Shown here piece after piece: positions 43,090 to 53,700 of a stretch of 64,000 nucleotides of DNA. The notes below the pieces were generated by a model. It saw nothing but the letters and a program-made list of their open reading frames with translations, did no database searches and was not told where the DNA came from. The DNA is from Streptomyces sp. SCUT-3 (lineage in GTDB: Bacteria; Actinomycetota; Actinomycetes; Streptomycetales; Streptomycetaceae): positions 2,832,001 through 2,896,000 of the forward strand of contig NZ_CP046907.1 of NCBI RefSeq assembly GCF_014083985.1, given 5' to 3'. How positions within the stretch are numbered: the first letter of the stretch is position 1; each line of letters starts with the position of its first letter. The position numbers and the translations under genes are program-made.

Positions 43090-44549
43090 ACAAGCCCCTG
43101 CGACGGGTCGCCATCTTCTGCGGCCTGCTGGTCCTCGCCCTGCTCGTGCGCAGCAACTGGCTGCAGTTCGTCCAGGCCGACGAGTTCAAGACCCACAAGA
43201 ACAACCGCAGGGTCGAGATCCAGCGGTACGCACAGGAACGCGGCAACATCATCGTCGGCGGCAAGTCGATCACCGGCTCCGCCGAGACCTCCGGCAGCGA
43301 CTTCAAGTACAAGCGCACCTACAAGAACGGCGAGATGTGGGCCCCGGTCACGGGCTTCTCCTCTCAGGCCTTCGGCAGCACCCAGCTGGAGAGCATCTAC
43401 GACGGCATCCTCACCGGCAACGACGACCGGTTGTTCTTCAGCAACACCGTCGACATGCTGACCGGCAAGGACCAGCAGGGCGGTGACGTCGTCACCACGC
43501 TCAACGCCGCGGCGCAGAAGGCCGCGTTCAAGGGCCTCGGCGACAAGAAGGGCGCCGTGGCCGCGATAAACCCGCAGACCGGCGCCATCCTCGCCCTCGC
43601 CAGCACCCCTAGTTACGACCCGTCGAAGATCGCGGGCAACTCCCTCAAGACGGACACCAAGAACTGGCAGGAGCTCAGCAGCGAGGACAACAAGGACAAG
43701 CCCATGCTCAACCGGGCCCTGCGGGAGACCTACCCGCCGGGCTCGACCTTCAAGGTCGTCACCGCCGCCGCGGCCCTGGAGAACAAGCGCTACAGCAGCA
43801 TCGACGAGAAGACGGACACGCCGCTGCCGTGGATCATGCCGGGCACCACGACCCCGCTGCCCAACCTGGTCAACGAGCCCTGCAAGGAAGCCTCACTGAA
43901 GGTCGCCATGCAGTTCTCCTGCAACACCGTCTTCGGCAAGCTGGGCTCCGACCTCGGCGTGGAGAAGATGGCCAAGCAGGCAGAGAAGTTCGGCTTCAAC
44001 GAGGAGCAGTTCGTCCCCGTCCGGGCCGAAGCGAGCCGCTTCCCGACCGAGATGGAGCCCTCCGAGGCCGCACTGTCCGCCATCGGCCAGTTCGACGTCG
44101 CCGCCACCCCCCTGCAGATGGCCATGGTCACCGCCGCCATCGCCAACGACGGCAAGCTGATGCAGCCCTACATGGTTGATCAGCTCCGCGCCCCCGACCT
44201 CGACGTGATCGAGCAGACCGAGCCGGAGGAACTGTCCGAGGCCATGTCCGCCGAGAACGCGCAGAAGCTCCAGCAGATGATGGAGTTCGTGGTCACCGAC
44301 GGCAGCGGCAAGAACGCCCAGATCCCGGGCGTGACCGTCGGCGGCAAGACCGGTACCGCGCAGCACGGCGAGAACAACAGCAAGAACCCCTACGCCTGGT
44401 TCATCTCCTACGCCAAGACCGACAACGGCTCGCCCGTGGCGGTCGCGGTCGTGGTCGAGGACTCCGGCGCGGCCCGCGAGTCCATCTCCGGCGGCGGCCT
44501 GGCGGCCCCGATCGCCAAGGGCGTCATGCAGGCGGTCCTCGGCAAGTGA
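43086..44549 (+). CDS. pbpA: Class B penicillin-binding protein (transpeptidase) PbpA
   Basis: A 487-aa bitopic transpeptidase with a short cytoplasmic tail and one signal-anchor helix (residues 8-24). Catalytic motifs are SxxK at Ser220-Lys223 (STFK), SxN at 278-280 (SCN) and KTG at 421-423 (GGKTGTAQHG). It cross-links peptides on glycan made by the SEDS partner encoded just upstream. GTG start overlaps the ftsW stop (GTGA). Length and architecture match actinobacterial PbpA, whose phosphorylation by PknB is known in mycobacteria. Confidence 0.95.
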   Translation: MNKPLRRVAIFCGLLVLALLVRSNWLQFVQADEFKTHKNNRRVEIQRYAQERGNIIVGGKSITGSAETSGSDFKYKRTYKNGEMWAPVTGFSSQAFGSTQLESIYDGILTGNDDRLFFSNTVDMLTGKDQQGGDVVTTLNAAAQKAAFKGLGDKKGAVAAINPQTGAILALASTPSYDPSKIAGNSLKTDTKNWQELSSEDNKDKPMLNRALRETYPPGSTFKVVTAAAALENKRYSSIDEKTDTPLPWIMPGTTTPLPNLVNEPCKEASLKVAMQFSCNTVFGKLGSDLGVEKMAKQAEKFGFNEEQFVPVRAEASRFPTEMEPSEAALSAIGQFDVAATPLQMAMVTAAIANDGKLMQPYMVDQLRAPDLDVIEQTEPEELSEAMSAENAQKLQQMMEFVVTDGSGKNAQIPGVTVGGKTGTAQHGENNSKNPYAWFISYAKTDNGSPVAVAVVVEDSGAARESISGGGLAAPIAKGVMQAVLGK

Positions 44550-44694
44550 GAATGGCCACCTCTCCCCGGCCGCTGTCCGCCCGTACGTGTACCGGTCGGG
44601 TATCAGCTCGCTCCGGGGGCCGGGGTCGACGCGGTACGCCCGGTAGCGTATGGGCGAGCAGCCACACGCATCGGTGAGGGAGAGGCTGGAAACC

Positions 44695-46683
<1,989 letters not shown>

Positions 46684-46706
46684 CGCCCGGTACCGGGAAG
46701 GGCAGT

Positions 46707-46749
46707 GACGACGGGGCCCGCGGACATTGTGTCCGCGGGCCCCGTCGTC
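46707..46749. terminator. Strong hairpin between pknB and the class E sortases
   Basis: A perfect 19-bp stem, 46707-46725 with 46731-46749, around the loop ATTGT. It separates convergent operons and can terminate both. Confidence 0.9.
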
Positions 46750-46769
46750 GTTCGCCGTGTCCGGGCCCG

Positions 46770-47528
46770 TTATCCGCGCAGTTCCTTCGGCGGGGTGCGG
46801 TCGGCGTCGACCTTCTCGGTGCGCTCCAGCTCGCCCCACACGATGTAGCGGTAGTCGGAGGTGTACATCGGGGTGCAGGTGGTCAGGGTGATGTACTTGC
46901 TCTTCTTCGTGGCGCCGGACTTCTCCGGGATCTGCTGCAGCACGTCCACGTCGAACTTCGAGGTGGACGGCAGGGTCTTGTAGACCTTGTAGACGTACCA
47001 GGTGTCCTTGGTCTCGAGGACGACCGGGTCTCCGTCCTTCATCTTGTGGATGTTGTGGAACTTGGCGCCGTGGCCGTCGCGGTGGGCGGCCAGGGAGAAG
47101 TTGCCGTCCTTCTCCCACGGCAGGGCGGCCTTGATCGGGTCCGTGTAGTAGCCGGCCACGCCGGCGTTGAGGATGTCGCCGTCGGTGCCCTTCTTGACCA
47201 GCACCGGGTCGTCGTCCATGGCCGGGACGTGGAGGAAGCCGACGCCGTCCTTGGTGTCCAGCTCGCCCGGCCCCTTGTCGGACCAGCTCTGGCGGACCCG
47301 GTCGGCGTCCCGGCCCGCCTCCCGGTCGGCCAGGACGTTGGTCCACCACAGCGAGTAGGCGACGAACAGGGCGAGCACCAGGCCGACGGTGATCAGCAGC
47401 TCGCCGACGAAGCTGACGGTGGCCGCCACGATCCCGCGCCCCCTGCGGGAAGCCGGGCCGGTCCCGCCGCCGGCGGCCGCGGCCGGGCCGGAGGTCTGGT
47501 CGTTCTCACTGTCCTGCGCCGTCGTCAC
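46770..47528 (-). CDS. Class E sortase
   Basis: A 252-aa membrane transpeptidase. One N-terminal transmembrane helix (about 38-60, SFVGELLITVGLVLALFVAY) and the sortase barrel with the His in FSLAAHRDGHG (about 150), Cys in ITLTTCTPMYTS (about 218) and Arg in YRYIVWGE. Class E enzymes anchor LAxTG-type proteins, including chaplins in Streptomyces. GTG start at 47528; 33 bases after the second sortase gene in the same operon. Confidence 0.94.
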   Translation of the reverse strand: MTTAQDSENDQTSGPAAAAGGGTGPASRRGRGIVAATVSFVGELLITVGLVLALFVAYSLWWTNVLADREAGRDADRVRQSWSDKGPGELDTKDGVGFLHVPAMDDDPVLVKKGTDGDILNAGVAGYYTDPIKAALPWEKDGNFSLAAHRDGHGAKFHNIHKMKDGDPVVLETKDTWYVYKVYKTLPSTSKFDVDVLQQIPEKSGATKKSKYITLTTCTPMYTSDYRYIVWGELERTEKVDADRTPPKELRG

Positions 47529-47561
47529 CGCGTGTCCCGTCTTCTCATGTCCTCCGGGCGC

Positions 47562-49715
47562 TCATCCCACCAGAGCGTCCGGCTTGCCCTTGCTGCGCGG
47601 GCGTTCGTCGACCATCTTGCCCCACACGATCATCCGGTACGTGGAGGTGAACTCGGGGGTGCACGTGGTCAGGGTGATGTACCGGCCGGGCTGCGTGAAG
47701 CCGCCCTGCTCCGGCACCGGATCGATCACCGCCACGTTGGACGGCGGGGTCTGCGGCAGGATGCTCGCCATCTCGTACGTGTAGTACCGGTCGGCCGTCT
47801 CGACGATGATCTCGTCACCGGGTTCGAGGCGGTTGATGTAGCGGAACGGCTCACCGTGGGTGTTGCGGTGCCCGGCCAGCGCGAAGTTGCCCTGCTCGTC
47901 CCAGGGCATCGCCGTCTCCAGGGGCGCCTCCCCGTAGTGCCCGACCAGGCCCTTGTCGAGCACCTTGTGCTTGTCGATGCCCTCCGCGATGGGCGCCTTC
48001 ACGTCCAGCTTCGGGATGTAGATGATGGCGAAGCCCTGGCCCGGCTCGAACGCACCGGGGTCCCGGGCGCCCTTGTCGCCCTTGTCCTTCCACTGGCTCT
48101 GCAGTTCGTCGGCCCGGCCGCCGGCCTCCTGGAGGGCCAGCACGTTCGTCCACCACAGCTGGTAGGCGACGAAGAGCAGCATCAGCACGCCCAGCGTGAT
48201 GAACAGTTCGCCGGCCACCTGGCTGGCGACCACCGCCGGGCCGCCCCTGGCCGCCCGCGCCGCGCGCCGCGCCTGCGCGCGCCCGCCGGGGACGGGGGAG
48301 GGGGACTCCGCGGACGCGGACGGCCCCGGGGAGGCGCCGGTCCCCGCCGCGCGCGCCCGGCGACGGGCGGCCCGGCCGCCCCCGGGCGGGGCGGGGACGG
48401 TGCGGGCGGCGTCCGCGGAGGGGACGGGGTCCGCCAGGGCGGGCAGGACGGCCGTGGGCGCGTCGGCGGGGAGCGACCCCGCGCCGCCGGGAGCAGGAGG
48501 AGTAGAAGGAGCGGGGAAAGCTGTGGAGGCCGCGGGGACGACGGGGGCGGCAGCTCCGTCCGCGCCGTCGCGGGGCCCGGTGGCACGGCCGTGTCTTCCG
48601 GCGGCTTCCTGGGCCGCCCTGCGGCGCGCCGCGCGCCCGCCCGGAACGACGGGCGGCGCCTGCGTCCCCGCGTCCGTGACGGGGGCCCCGGGAGCGGCTG
48701 GCGCCCCCGGAACGGCAGGGGCGTCAGATGCGTCAGGGGCGGCCGCCTGTGCCGCCCGCGCGGCCCTGCGGCGGGCCGCCCGCCCGCCGGGGGTCACGGG
48801 CACGGCGGGCGGCGCCCCGGCTCCCTCAGGCACGACCCCGCTCGCCGCGGGGCCCCCTGCCGGGAGGCCGTCCACCGGGAGGCTGTCCGCCGGGAGGCCG
48901 TCCACCGGGAGGCCTCCCGGTGGGAAGCCGTCGAGACCGCTCGCGGGGGCGCCGACGGCGGTTCCCCGGGCCGCCTGCGCGGCTCTGCGGCGGGCCGCGC
49001 GCCCGCCGGGGGCAGCAGGGGGCCCGGAGGCCGCAGGCCCGGCAGGAGCCGCGGCGGGGCCGCCGGGGTGGGGGAACGGGGGGACGGGACCGCCGGGTGC
49101 GGAGGGAGGAGCGGCGGGCCCGGGGCCCGGGCCGATCACCGGCAGGAGCTCCGTCGCCGCCTCGTTCGCGATCACCAACGCCCTGCGCGGCCGGGGCGGC
49201 CCGCCCCCGTCGGCAGGGCGGACGGGCCGGCCGGCAGGGCCGGGCCCGGCTCCGTGAAGGGGCGGGGGCGGCGGGCCGTCCTCGGGGAACCGGCCGGCCG
49301 GCGGCACGGGAACAGCGGGCGGCACGGGGGCGACGGGTACTCCGGGGGCCGCCAGGTGCGCGGGCTGCGGCCGTCCTGCGGCTCCGTCCGGGCCCGGCCA
49401 GGCCTGCGGGGGTTCCTGGAGGTCGGCCTGCGGGACGGCGTGCGGGTGGAACCACGGCGACCCGTGGGCCTCCGACGCGGCATCCGACCCGGCCGACCCG
49501 GCCGCCCCGGCCGACCCGGCCACCCCGCCCGTACCGGGCCGCCCGTCCGCGCCCGGGCCCCGGCCGGCGGCGCTCCCGCGCCCCGGCAGGGGGTCGTTCA
49601 GCGGATCGCCGAGCTGTTCGACCGCCGCCCTGATCTCGCCCGTCGTCTCGTAGGCGGGCTGTTCACGGGCCGGGTCGGGGAATCCGCCCGCGTGCTCGGG
49701 GCGGAGTCCCGTCAC
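47562..49715 (-). CDS. Class E sortase with long repeat-bearing cytoplasmic N-terminus
   Basis: A 717-aa protein: a 490-residue Pro/Ala/Gly-rich cytoplasmic region, a transmembrane helix at about 495-515 (ELFITLGVLMLLFVAYQLWW) and a sortase domain with His in FALAGHRNTHG, Cys in ITLTTCTPEFTS and Arg in YRMIVWGK. The N-terminal region carries five copies of a basic motif, PGGRAARRRAAxAA or a variant (near residues 234, 308, 357, 442 and 474), separated by PA-rich spacers. The GTG at 49715 overlaps the trpG/pabA stop by four bases, which fixes the start. Ordinary class E sortases have a much shorter tail. Confidence 0.9.
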   Translation of the reverse strand: MTGLRPEHAGGFPDPAREQPAYETTGEIRAAVEQLGDPLNDPLPGRGSAAGRGPGADGRPGTGGVAGSAGAAGSAGSDAASEAHGSPWFHPHAVPQADLQEPPQAWPGPDGAAGRPQPAHLAAPGVPVAPVPPAVPVPPAGRFPEDGPPPPPLHGAGPGPAGRPVRPADGGGPPRPRRALVIANEAATELLPVIGPGPGPAAPPSAPGGPVPPFPHPGGPAAAPAGPAASGPPAAPGGRAARRRAAQAARGTAVGAPASGLDGFPPGGLPVDGLPADSLPVDGLPAGGPAASGVVPEGAGAPPAVPVTPGGRAARRRAARAAQAAAPDASDAPAVPGAPAAPGAPVTDAGTQAPPVVPGGRAARRRAAQEAAGRHGRATGPRDGADGAAAPVVPAASTAFPAPSTPPAPGGAGSLPADAPTAVLPALADPVPSADAARTVPAPPGGGRAARRRARAAGTGASPGPSASAESPSPVPGGRAQARRAARAARGGPAVVASQVAGELFITLGVLMLLFVAYQLWWTNVLALQEAGGRADELQSQWKDKGDKGARDPGAFEPGQGFAIIYIPKLDVKAPIAEGIDKHKVLDKGLVGHYGEAPLETAMPWDEQGNFALAGHRNTHGEPFRYINRLEPGDEIIVETADRYYTYEMASILPQTPPSNVAVIDPVPEQGGFTQPGRYITLTTCTPEFTSTYRMIVWGKMVDERPRSKGKPDALVG
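48858..48930. repeat. 15-bp-type tandem repeat within the sortase gene
   Basis: Near-copies of GGAGGCCGTCCACCG with small changes follow each other and encode GLPVDGLPADSLPVDGLP. The array lies between the first and second basic motifs and is likely length-variable. Confidence 0.7.
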
Positions 49716-50341
49716 TTCCCGATCACCGGCGCCAGGCCGGCCGACCGGTCCACAGCGTCCAGGTCGCCGCAGTGCACCAGCCAGTTGGCCAGCATGCGGT
49801 GACCCCATTCGGTGAGCACCGACTCCGGGTGGAACTGGACGCCCTCCACCGGCAGGTCTCGGTGGCGCAGCCCCATGATCACGCCGCTGTCGGTCCGGGC
49901 GGTGACCTCCAGCTCCTCCGGCACGGTCTCCTCGACGACCGCCAGCGAGTGGTACCGGGTGGCCGTGAAGGGCGACGGCAGGCCGTTGAAGACTCCCGCG
50001 CCCTCGTGGAGCACGGGGGACGTCTTGCCGTGCAGCAGCTCGGGGGCCCGGTCCACGACCGCGCCGTGGGCGGCGGCGATCGACTGCAGTCCCAGGCAGA
50101 CGCCGAAGAGCGGGATCCCGGCCGCGGCGCAGTGGTGCACCATGTCGATGCACACCCCCGCCTCCTGCGGGTTGCCCGGGCCGGGGGAGAGCAGGACCCC
50201 GTCGAACCCGTCCCGCGCGTGGGCGGGCTCCACCTCGTCGTTGCGCCGCACCTCGCACTCGGCGCCCAACTGGTAGAGGTACTGGACGAGGTTGAAGACG
50301 AAGCTGTCGTAGTTGTCGACGACCAGGATGCGCGCGCTCAT
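49712..50341 (-). CDS. pabA: Glutamine amidotransferase, anthranilate/aminodeoxychorismate synthase component II
   Basis: A 209-aa class I amidotransferase. Start VVDNYDSFVFNLVQYL, oxyanion/P-loop LLSPGPGNPQEAG, nucleophile Cys in FGVCLGLQSIAAA (about 80), and the His-Glu dyad in GVQFHPESVLTEWG (about 170). It releases ammonia for a TrpE/PabB partner that is not in the window. TrpG and PabA cannot be separated by sequence alone; the location beside crgA and sortases is the one usually called PabA-type. ATG overlaps the small upstream gene by four bases. Confidence 0.9.
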   Translation of the reverse strand: MSARILVVDNYDSFVFNLVQYLYQLGAECEVRRNDEVEPAHARDGFDGVLLSPGPGNPQEAGVCIDMVHHCAAAGIPLFGVCLGLQSIAAAHGAVVDRAPELLHGKTSPVLHEGAGVFNGLPSPFTATRYHSLAVVEETVPEELEVTARTDSGVIMGLRHRDLPVEGVQFHPESVLTEWGHRMLANWLVHCGDLDAVDRSAGLAPVIGK

Positions 50342-50514
50342 CCTGCGGCCCCGTTCTCGCTGTCCACCGTCACGTCGTTGAACGGCAGCAGCGGCTCCGC
50401 CCACGGGAAGACGTACTGGAAGAGCACGAAGACGACAGCCAGGACCAGCACGAGGGAGATCAGCGCCCTCACCCATGCGTTGCCCGGCAGATGCCGCCAG
50501 ATCCAGCCGTACAT
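50338..50514 (-). CDS. 58-aa single-span membrane protein
   Basis: A small gene of 58 codons, ATG at 50514 with GGGAAAGGGA just upstream. The product starts MYGWIWRHLPGNAWVR, has one hydrophobic helix (ALISLVLVLAVVFVLFQYVF) and an acidic external end FNDVTVDSENGAAG. Its stop overlaps the amidotransferase start (ATGA), so the two are coupled. I do not recognise a family. Similar short proteins occupy this place in related genomes, to my knowledge. Confidence 0.82.
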   Translation of the reverse strand: MYGWIWRHLPGNAWVRALISLVLVLAVVFVLFQYVFPWAEPLLPFNDVTVDSENGAAG

Positions 50515-50642
50515 ACGGTCCCTTTCCCAATAGGTCGTGCACCAGAGTAAAGGGCCACCGGCGCCGTGGGTGAGTCAGTCGCGGAAAGCGGTACGCCCGG
50601 TCCTCCGCCCACGGCCCGCCGTCCCCGGCCGGGCCGGCCGGC

Positions 50643-51371
50643 TCACTGCACCGGCTGTGCGTAGTGGAGGTCGACCGTTCCCGACCACCCCGGCAGCGTG
50701 TCCCGGTCGCTTTCCTCGACCTTCCAGCCGAGCCCGTACGCCTCGACGTACAGCAGGTAGTTCTGGATCACCGGGTCCCGGTCGAGGGCCCGGACGAGCT
50801 TCTTCCGGTCCCCGACGGCCTTGACGACGTAGGGCGGGGAGTAGACGCGGCCCTGGAGGATGAGCGTGTTGCCCACGCAGCGCACCGCGCTGGTGGAGAT
50901 CAGCCGCTGGTCCATGACCTGGATGCCCTCGGCGCCGCCCCGCCACAGGGCGTTGACCACGGCCTGCAGGTCCTGCTGGTGGATGACCAGGTCGTCGGGG
51001 CGGGGGTCGGGGACGCCGGAGACGCGCGGCCCGGCGTCGGGGGGCGCGTCGGTGAGGGTGACGGTGACCGCGGGCCCCGAGACGGGGGTGCCGCCGGACT
51101 TCTGCCGGACGCTGCGGAACGCCTTGTCGAGGGCCGGGTCGGTGGCGCCGGCCCCGGCGAGGGCGTCGATGCTCCGGCGGGTGTCCGCGAGCCCGTCCTC
51201 CAGGTGTGCGTTGTCCCGGCTCTTCTCGCGGATCAGGTCGGAGAGGCGGAGCATGGAGTCGTCGCTGCGCAGGTCGGTTCCGCGGGAGGTGTCGAAGCTG
51301 ATCCAGAACAGCAGTCCGGCCAGCGCGAAGATTCCGGCGGTCAGCAGCCGGGGCACGACGGATCTGCTCAC
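50643..51371 (-). CDS. DUF881 family membrane-anchored protein
   Basis: A 242-aa protein: signal-anchor helix at about 7-25 (RLLTAGIFALAGLLFWISFD), a coiled-coil-like segment (RLSDLIREKSRDNAHLEDGL), and the DUF881 domain (VIHQQDLQAVVNALWRGGAE, QRLISTSAVRCVGNTLIL). DUF881 proteins lie next to crgA or divisome genes across actinobacteria and have a putative link to division. GTG start at 51371. It is divergent from crgA. Confidence 0.9.
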   Translation of the reverse strand: MSRSVVPRLLTAGIFALAGLLFWISFDTSRGTDLRSDDSMLRLSDLIREKSRDNAHLEDGLADTRRSIDALAGAGATDPALDKAFRSVRQKSGGTPVSGPAVTVTLTDAPPDAGPRVSGVPDPRPDDLVIHQQDLQAVVNALWRGGAEGIQVMDQRLISTSAVRCVGNTLILQGRVYSPPYVVKAVGDRKKLVRALDRDPVIQNYLLYVEAYGLGWKVEESDRDTLPGWSGTVDLHYAQPVQ

Positions 51372-51510
51372 CGTACCCTTATCTCCTTCCGACCCGAGGA
51401 AGCACTACGCTAACGGACGCCGGGGGGCACCTTGTTCCCCGAGTTCCGACAACCCGCACACCCACGCGAGCCCCGCGCGGTGACGCAGCGCATCGACAGG
51501 AGAGTCCCTC

Positions 51511-51765
51511 GTGCCGAAGTCACGGATCCGCAAGAAGTCGGACTTCACCCCGCCGCCGGAGAAGCAGCAGGCCATAAAGCTGAGCAGCGGCCGGAGTTGG
51601 GTGGCTCCGGTGATGCTGGCCCTCTTCGGCATCGGCCTGGCCTGGATCGTGGTCTTCTACGTGACCCAGGGCTCTCTGCCCGTCGAGGCGTGGGGCAACT
51701 GGAACATCGTGGCCGGGTTCGGCTTCATCGCGGGTGGGTTCGTGGTCTCCACCCAGTGGAAGTAG
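51511..51765 (+). CDS. crgA: Cell division protein CrgA
   Basis: An 84-aa protein with a basic N-terminus ([20 protein letters not shown]) and two transmembrane helices ([20 protein letters not shown] and [20 protein letters not shown]), the CrgA family form. In Streptomyces CrgA delays or restrains Z-ring formation in aerial hyphae. GTG start 51511 with AGGAGAG upstream. Divergent from DUF881. Confidence 0.96.
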   Translation: MPKSRIRKKSDFTPPPEKQQAIKLSSGRSWVAPVMLALFGIGLAWIVVFYVTQGSLPVEAWGNWNIVAGFGFIAGGFVVSTQWK

Positions 51766-51802
51766 GGCGCTCCCGGCAGTTCCGCCGAGCTCTTCGGCCG
51801 CG

Positions 51803-52002
51803 TTGTCCACACCGTTATCCACAGTGGGGAAAAGATCCGAAGACCTGTGGATAACCCGTGTGGAGTCGGCGTGCGAAGGGGTGGTGGCCCGGACTCCGGA
51901 CCGCCGCCCCTTCTCCGTACGGGTGATGAAACCGCAGGTCAACCCTGCGCGTCACAGGTGCACCGGATCGGGTGCACAGGATTTGACAACTGCTGTGGAT
52001 AA
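51803..52002. promoter_or_regulatory. DnaA-box cluster (four boxes in 200 bp)
   Basis: TTGTCCACA at 51803-51811 and TTATCCACA at 51815-51823 on the plus strand; TGTGGATAA (the reverse of TTATCCACA) at 51846-51854 and 51994-52002. They occupy the convergent gap between crgA and the rhomboid gene, about 10 kb from gyrA. A DnaA-box cluster near oriC that restrains replication initiation has been described in S. coelicolor; this could be the equivalent. Confidence 0.75.
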
Positions 52003-52019
52003 CGTTCCGCGCACCGGGG

Positions 52020-52907
52020 TCAGCCGGTGATCTGCACGGTCCCCGCCCACACCGTCCCCACGATCGCCAGCAGCACGACGGCGCAGGTCCCCCACTGCAC
52101 CAGCGGCCGCGCCGCGCCCCGGGGCGCGTGCATCATGCCCAGCGCGACCACCGCGCCGGTCACCAGGCCGCCGATGTGGGCCCGCCAGTCGATGTTGGGC
52201 CAGGTGAAGGTGAAGACCAGGTTCAGCGCGAGCAGGATCATGATCGGCCGCAGGTCGTACTTCATCCGGCGCATCATCACCACGGTGGCGCCCAGCAGCC
52301 CGAAGATCGCTCCCGAGGCGCCGAGGGACGCGGAGTTCGGCGGGGCCAGCAGGAACGACAGGGCCGCGCCGCCGAGGCCGGAGAGCAGGTAGAGCGCCAG
52401 GAACCGCGCACGCCCCAGGGACGCCTCCAGCTGCGGGCCGAGCCAGTACAGCGACAGCATGTTGAACCCGATGTGCGTGATCTCCCAGTGCAGGAAGACC
52501 GCGGTCAGCAGCCGGTACCACTGGCCGGGGCCCTCGGCCACGCCGACCGGGCCGTCGCCGCTCCAGGCCCGCCCGACCAGGAGCAGGTCGTTCAGCAGGG
52601 GCTTTCCGCCCGCCTGCACCAGCAGGAAGACGGCCAGGTTGATCCCGATCAGGACCATGGTGACCAGGCGGGTGTTCTCCGCGGGGCGGCCGCCGAACAC
52701 GGTGCGCGCCCGGCGCACCGTGCGGGAGCCCTCCCGCACGCACTCGGGGCACTGGTGGCCGACCGGCGCCTCCACCATGCAGTCGGGGCAGACCGGGCGG
52801 TCGCAGCGGGTGCAGGACACCCCCGCCGGCCGGTCCGGGTGCCGGTAGCAGGCGCGCGGACCGGCGCCCTCGTGCGGAGCCGGCCGGCTCTCCGGTTCGT
52901 GGACCAC
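52020..52907 (-). CDS. Rhomboid-family intramembrane serine protease
   Basis: A 295-aa protein. Residues about 20-55 form a zinc-ribbon/B-box-like segment (CYRHPDRPAGVSCTRCDRPV, CPDCMVEAPVGHQCPECVRE). Six or seven helices follow, with the catalytic Ser in SLGASGAIFGLLGA (about 195) and the His in WRAHIGGLVTG (about 245). GTG at 52907 has GGGAAGG upstream; GTG 52925 is an alternative. Substrates unknown. Convergent with crgA. Confidence 0.93.
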   Translation of the reverse strand: MVHEPESRPAPHEGAGPRACYRHPDRPAGVSCTRCDRPVCPDCMVEAPVGHQCPECVREGSRTVRRARTVFGGRPAENTRLVTMVLIGINLAVFLLVQAGGKPLLNDLLLVGRAWSGDGPVGVAEGPGQWYRLLTAVFLHWEITHIGFNMLSLYWLGPQLEASLGRARFLALYLLSGLGGAALSFLLAPPNSASLGASGAIFGLLGATVVMMRRMKYDLRPIMILLALNLVFTFTWPNIDWRAHIGGLVTGAVVALGMMHAPRGAARPLVQWGTCAVVLLAIVGTVWAGTVQITG

Positions 52908-52995
52908 TGCGAGACCTTCCCTCACGTCGCGGCGACGCCCCGCCCGTCATGACGGACGGACGGGGCGGAACGTTCCCGGCCGGTGCGCCGTCCGG

Positions 52996-53523
52996 TCAGC
53001 CCTCGGAGACGGTCACCGACTCGATGACCACGTCCTGCACCGGACGGTCGGTGCGCGGGTTGGTCTGCACGGCCGCGACGGCGTCGACGACCCGCTGGCT
53101 CTCCTGGTCGGCGACCTCACCGAAGATGGTGTGCTTGCCGGTCAGCCACGCGGTCGGCGAGACCGTGATGAAGAACTGCGAGCCGTTGGTGCCCGGGCCG
53201 GCGTTGGCCATCGCGAGCAGGTAGGGCTTGTTGAACGACAGGTCCGGGTGGAACTCGTCGGCGAACTTGTAGCCGGGGCCGCCGGTGCCGTTGCCCAGCG
53301 GGTCACCGCCCTGGATCATGAAACCGCTGATCACGCGGTGGAAGACGGTCCCGTCGTACAGGCGCCGGGTGGTCGGTGCCCCGGTGGCCGGGTCGGTCCA
53401 CTCCCGCTTGCCCTCGGCGAGCTCGACGAAGTTCTTCACGGTCTTGGGGGCGTGGTTCGGCAGGAGCCGCACCCGGATGTCGCCGTGGTTGGTCTTGATG
53501 GTGGCATGGAGCTGGTCGGCCAC
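52996..53523 (-). CDS. ppiA: Peptidyl-prolyl cis-trans isomerase (cyclophilin)
   Basis: A 175-aa cytoplasmic cyclophilin. Conserved pieces: [20 protein letters not shown] with the catalytic Arg, [20 protein letters not shown], and HTIFGEV. No signal peptide. GTG start 53523 is preceded by GAGGGAAGG. Single gene with a short gap to the rhomboid gene. Confidence 0.95.
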   Translation of the reverse strand: MADQLHATIKTNHGDIRVRLLPNHAPKTVKNFVELAEGKREWTDPATGAPTTRRLYDGTVFHRVISGFMIQGGDPLGNGTGGPGYKFADEFHPDLSFNKPYLLAMANAGPGTNGSQFFITVSPTAWLTGKHTIFGEVADQESQRVVDAVAAVQTNPRTDRPVQDVVIESVTVSEG

Positions 53524-53700
53524 GATGCGCCTTCCCTCGATTTCTCGGACAGCCCCCCATCCTCCCACGAGCGGCGCACGACGGCCCGTGCCCACCCGGG
53601 TCCGGGACGGGGCCGTACGAGGCGTCCGGGACGGAAACAGGAATGATCTTTCCCCCGGTGGAAAGGCGACATTCCGAATACCACCGACGAGGAGGTTCTC

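Noticed and set aside
44650-44694. Upstream ATG for pknB
   Set aside because: The extra 15 residues do not match the usual kinase N-terminus, and ATG 44695 has the better ribosome site. Kept only as an alternative.
51766-52020. oriC
   Set aside because: Only four DnaA boxes and no dnaA/dnaN neighbours; Streptomyces oriC has many more boxes and lies between dnaA and dnaN, beyond gyrB.
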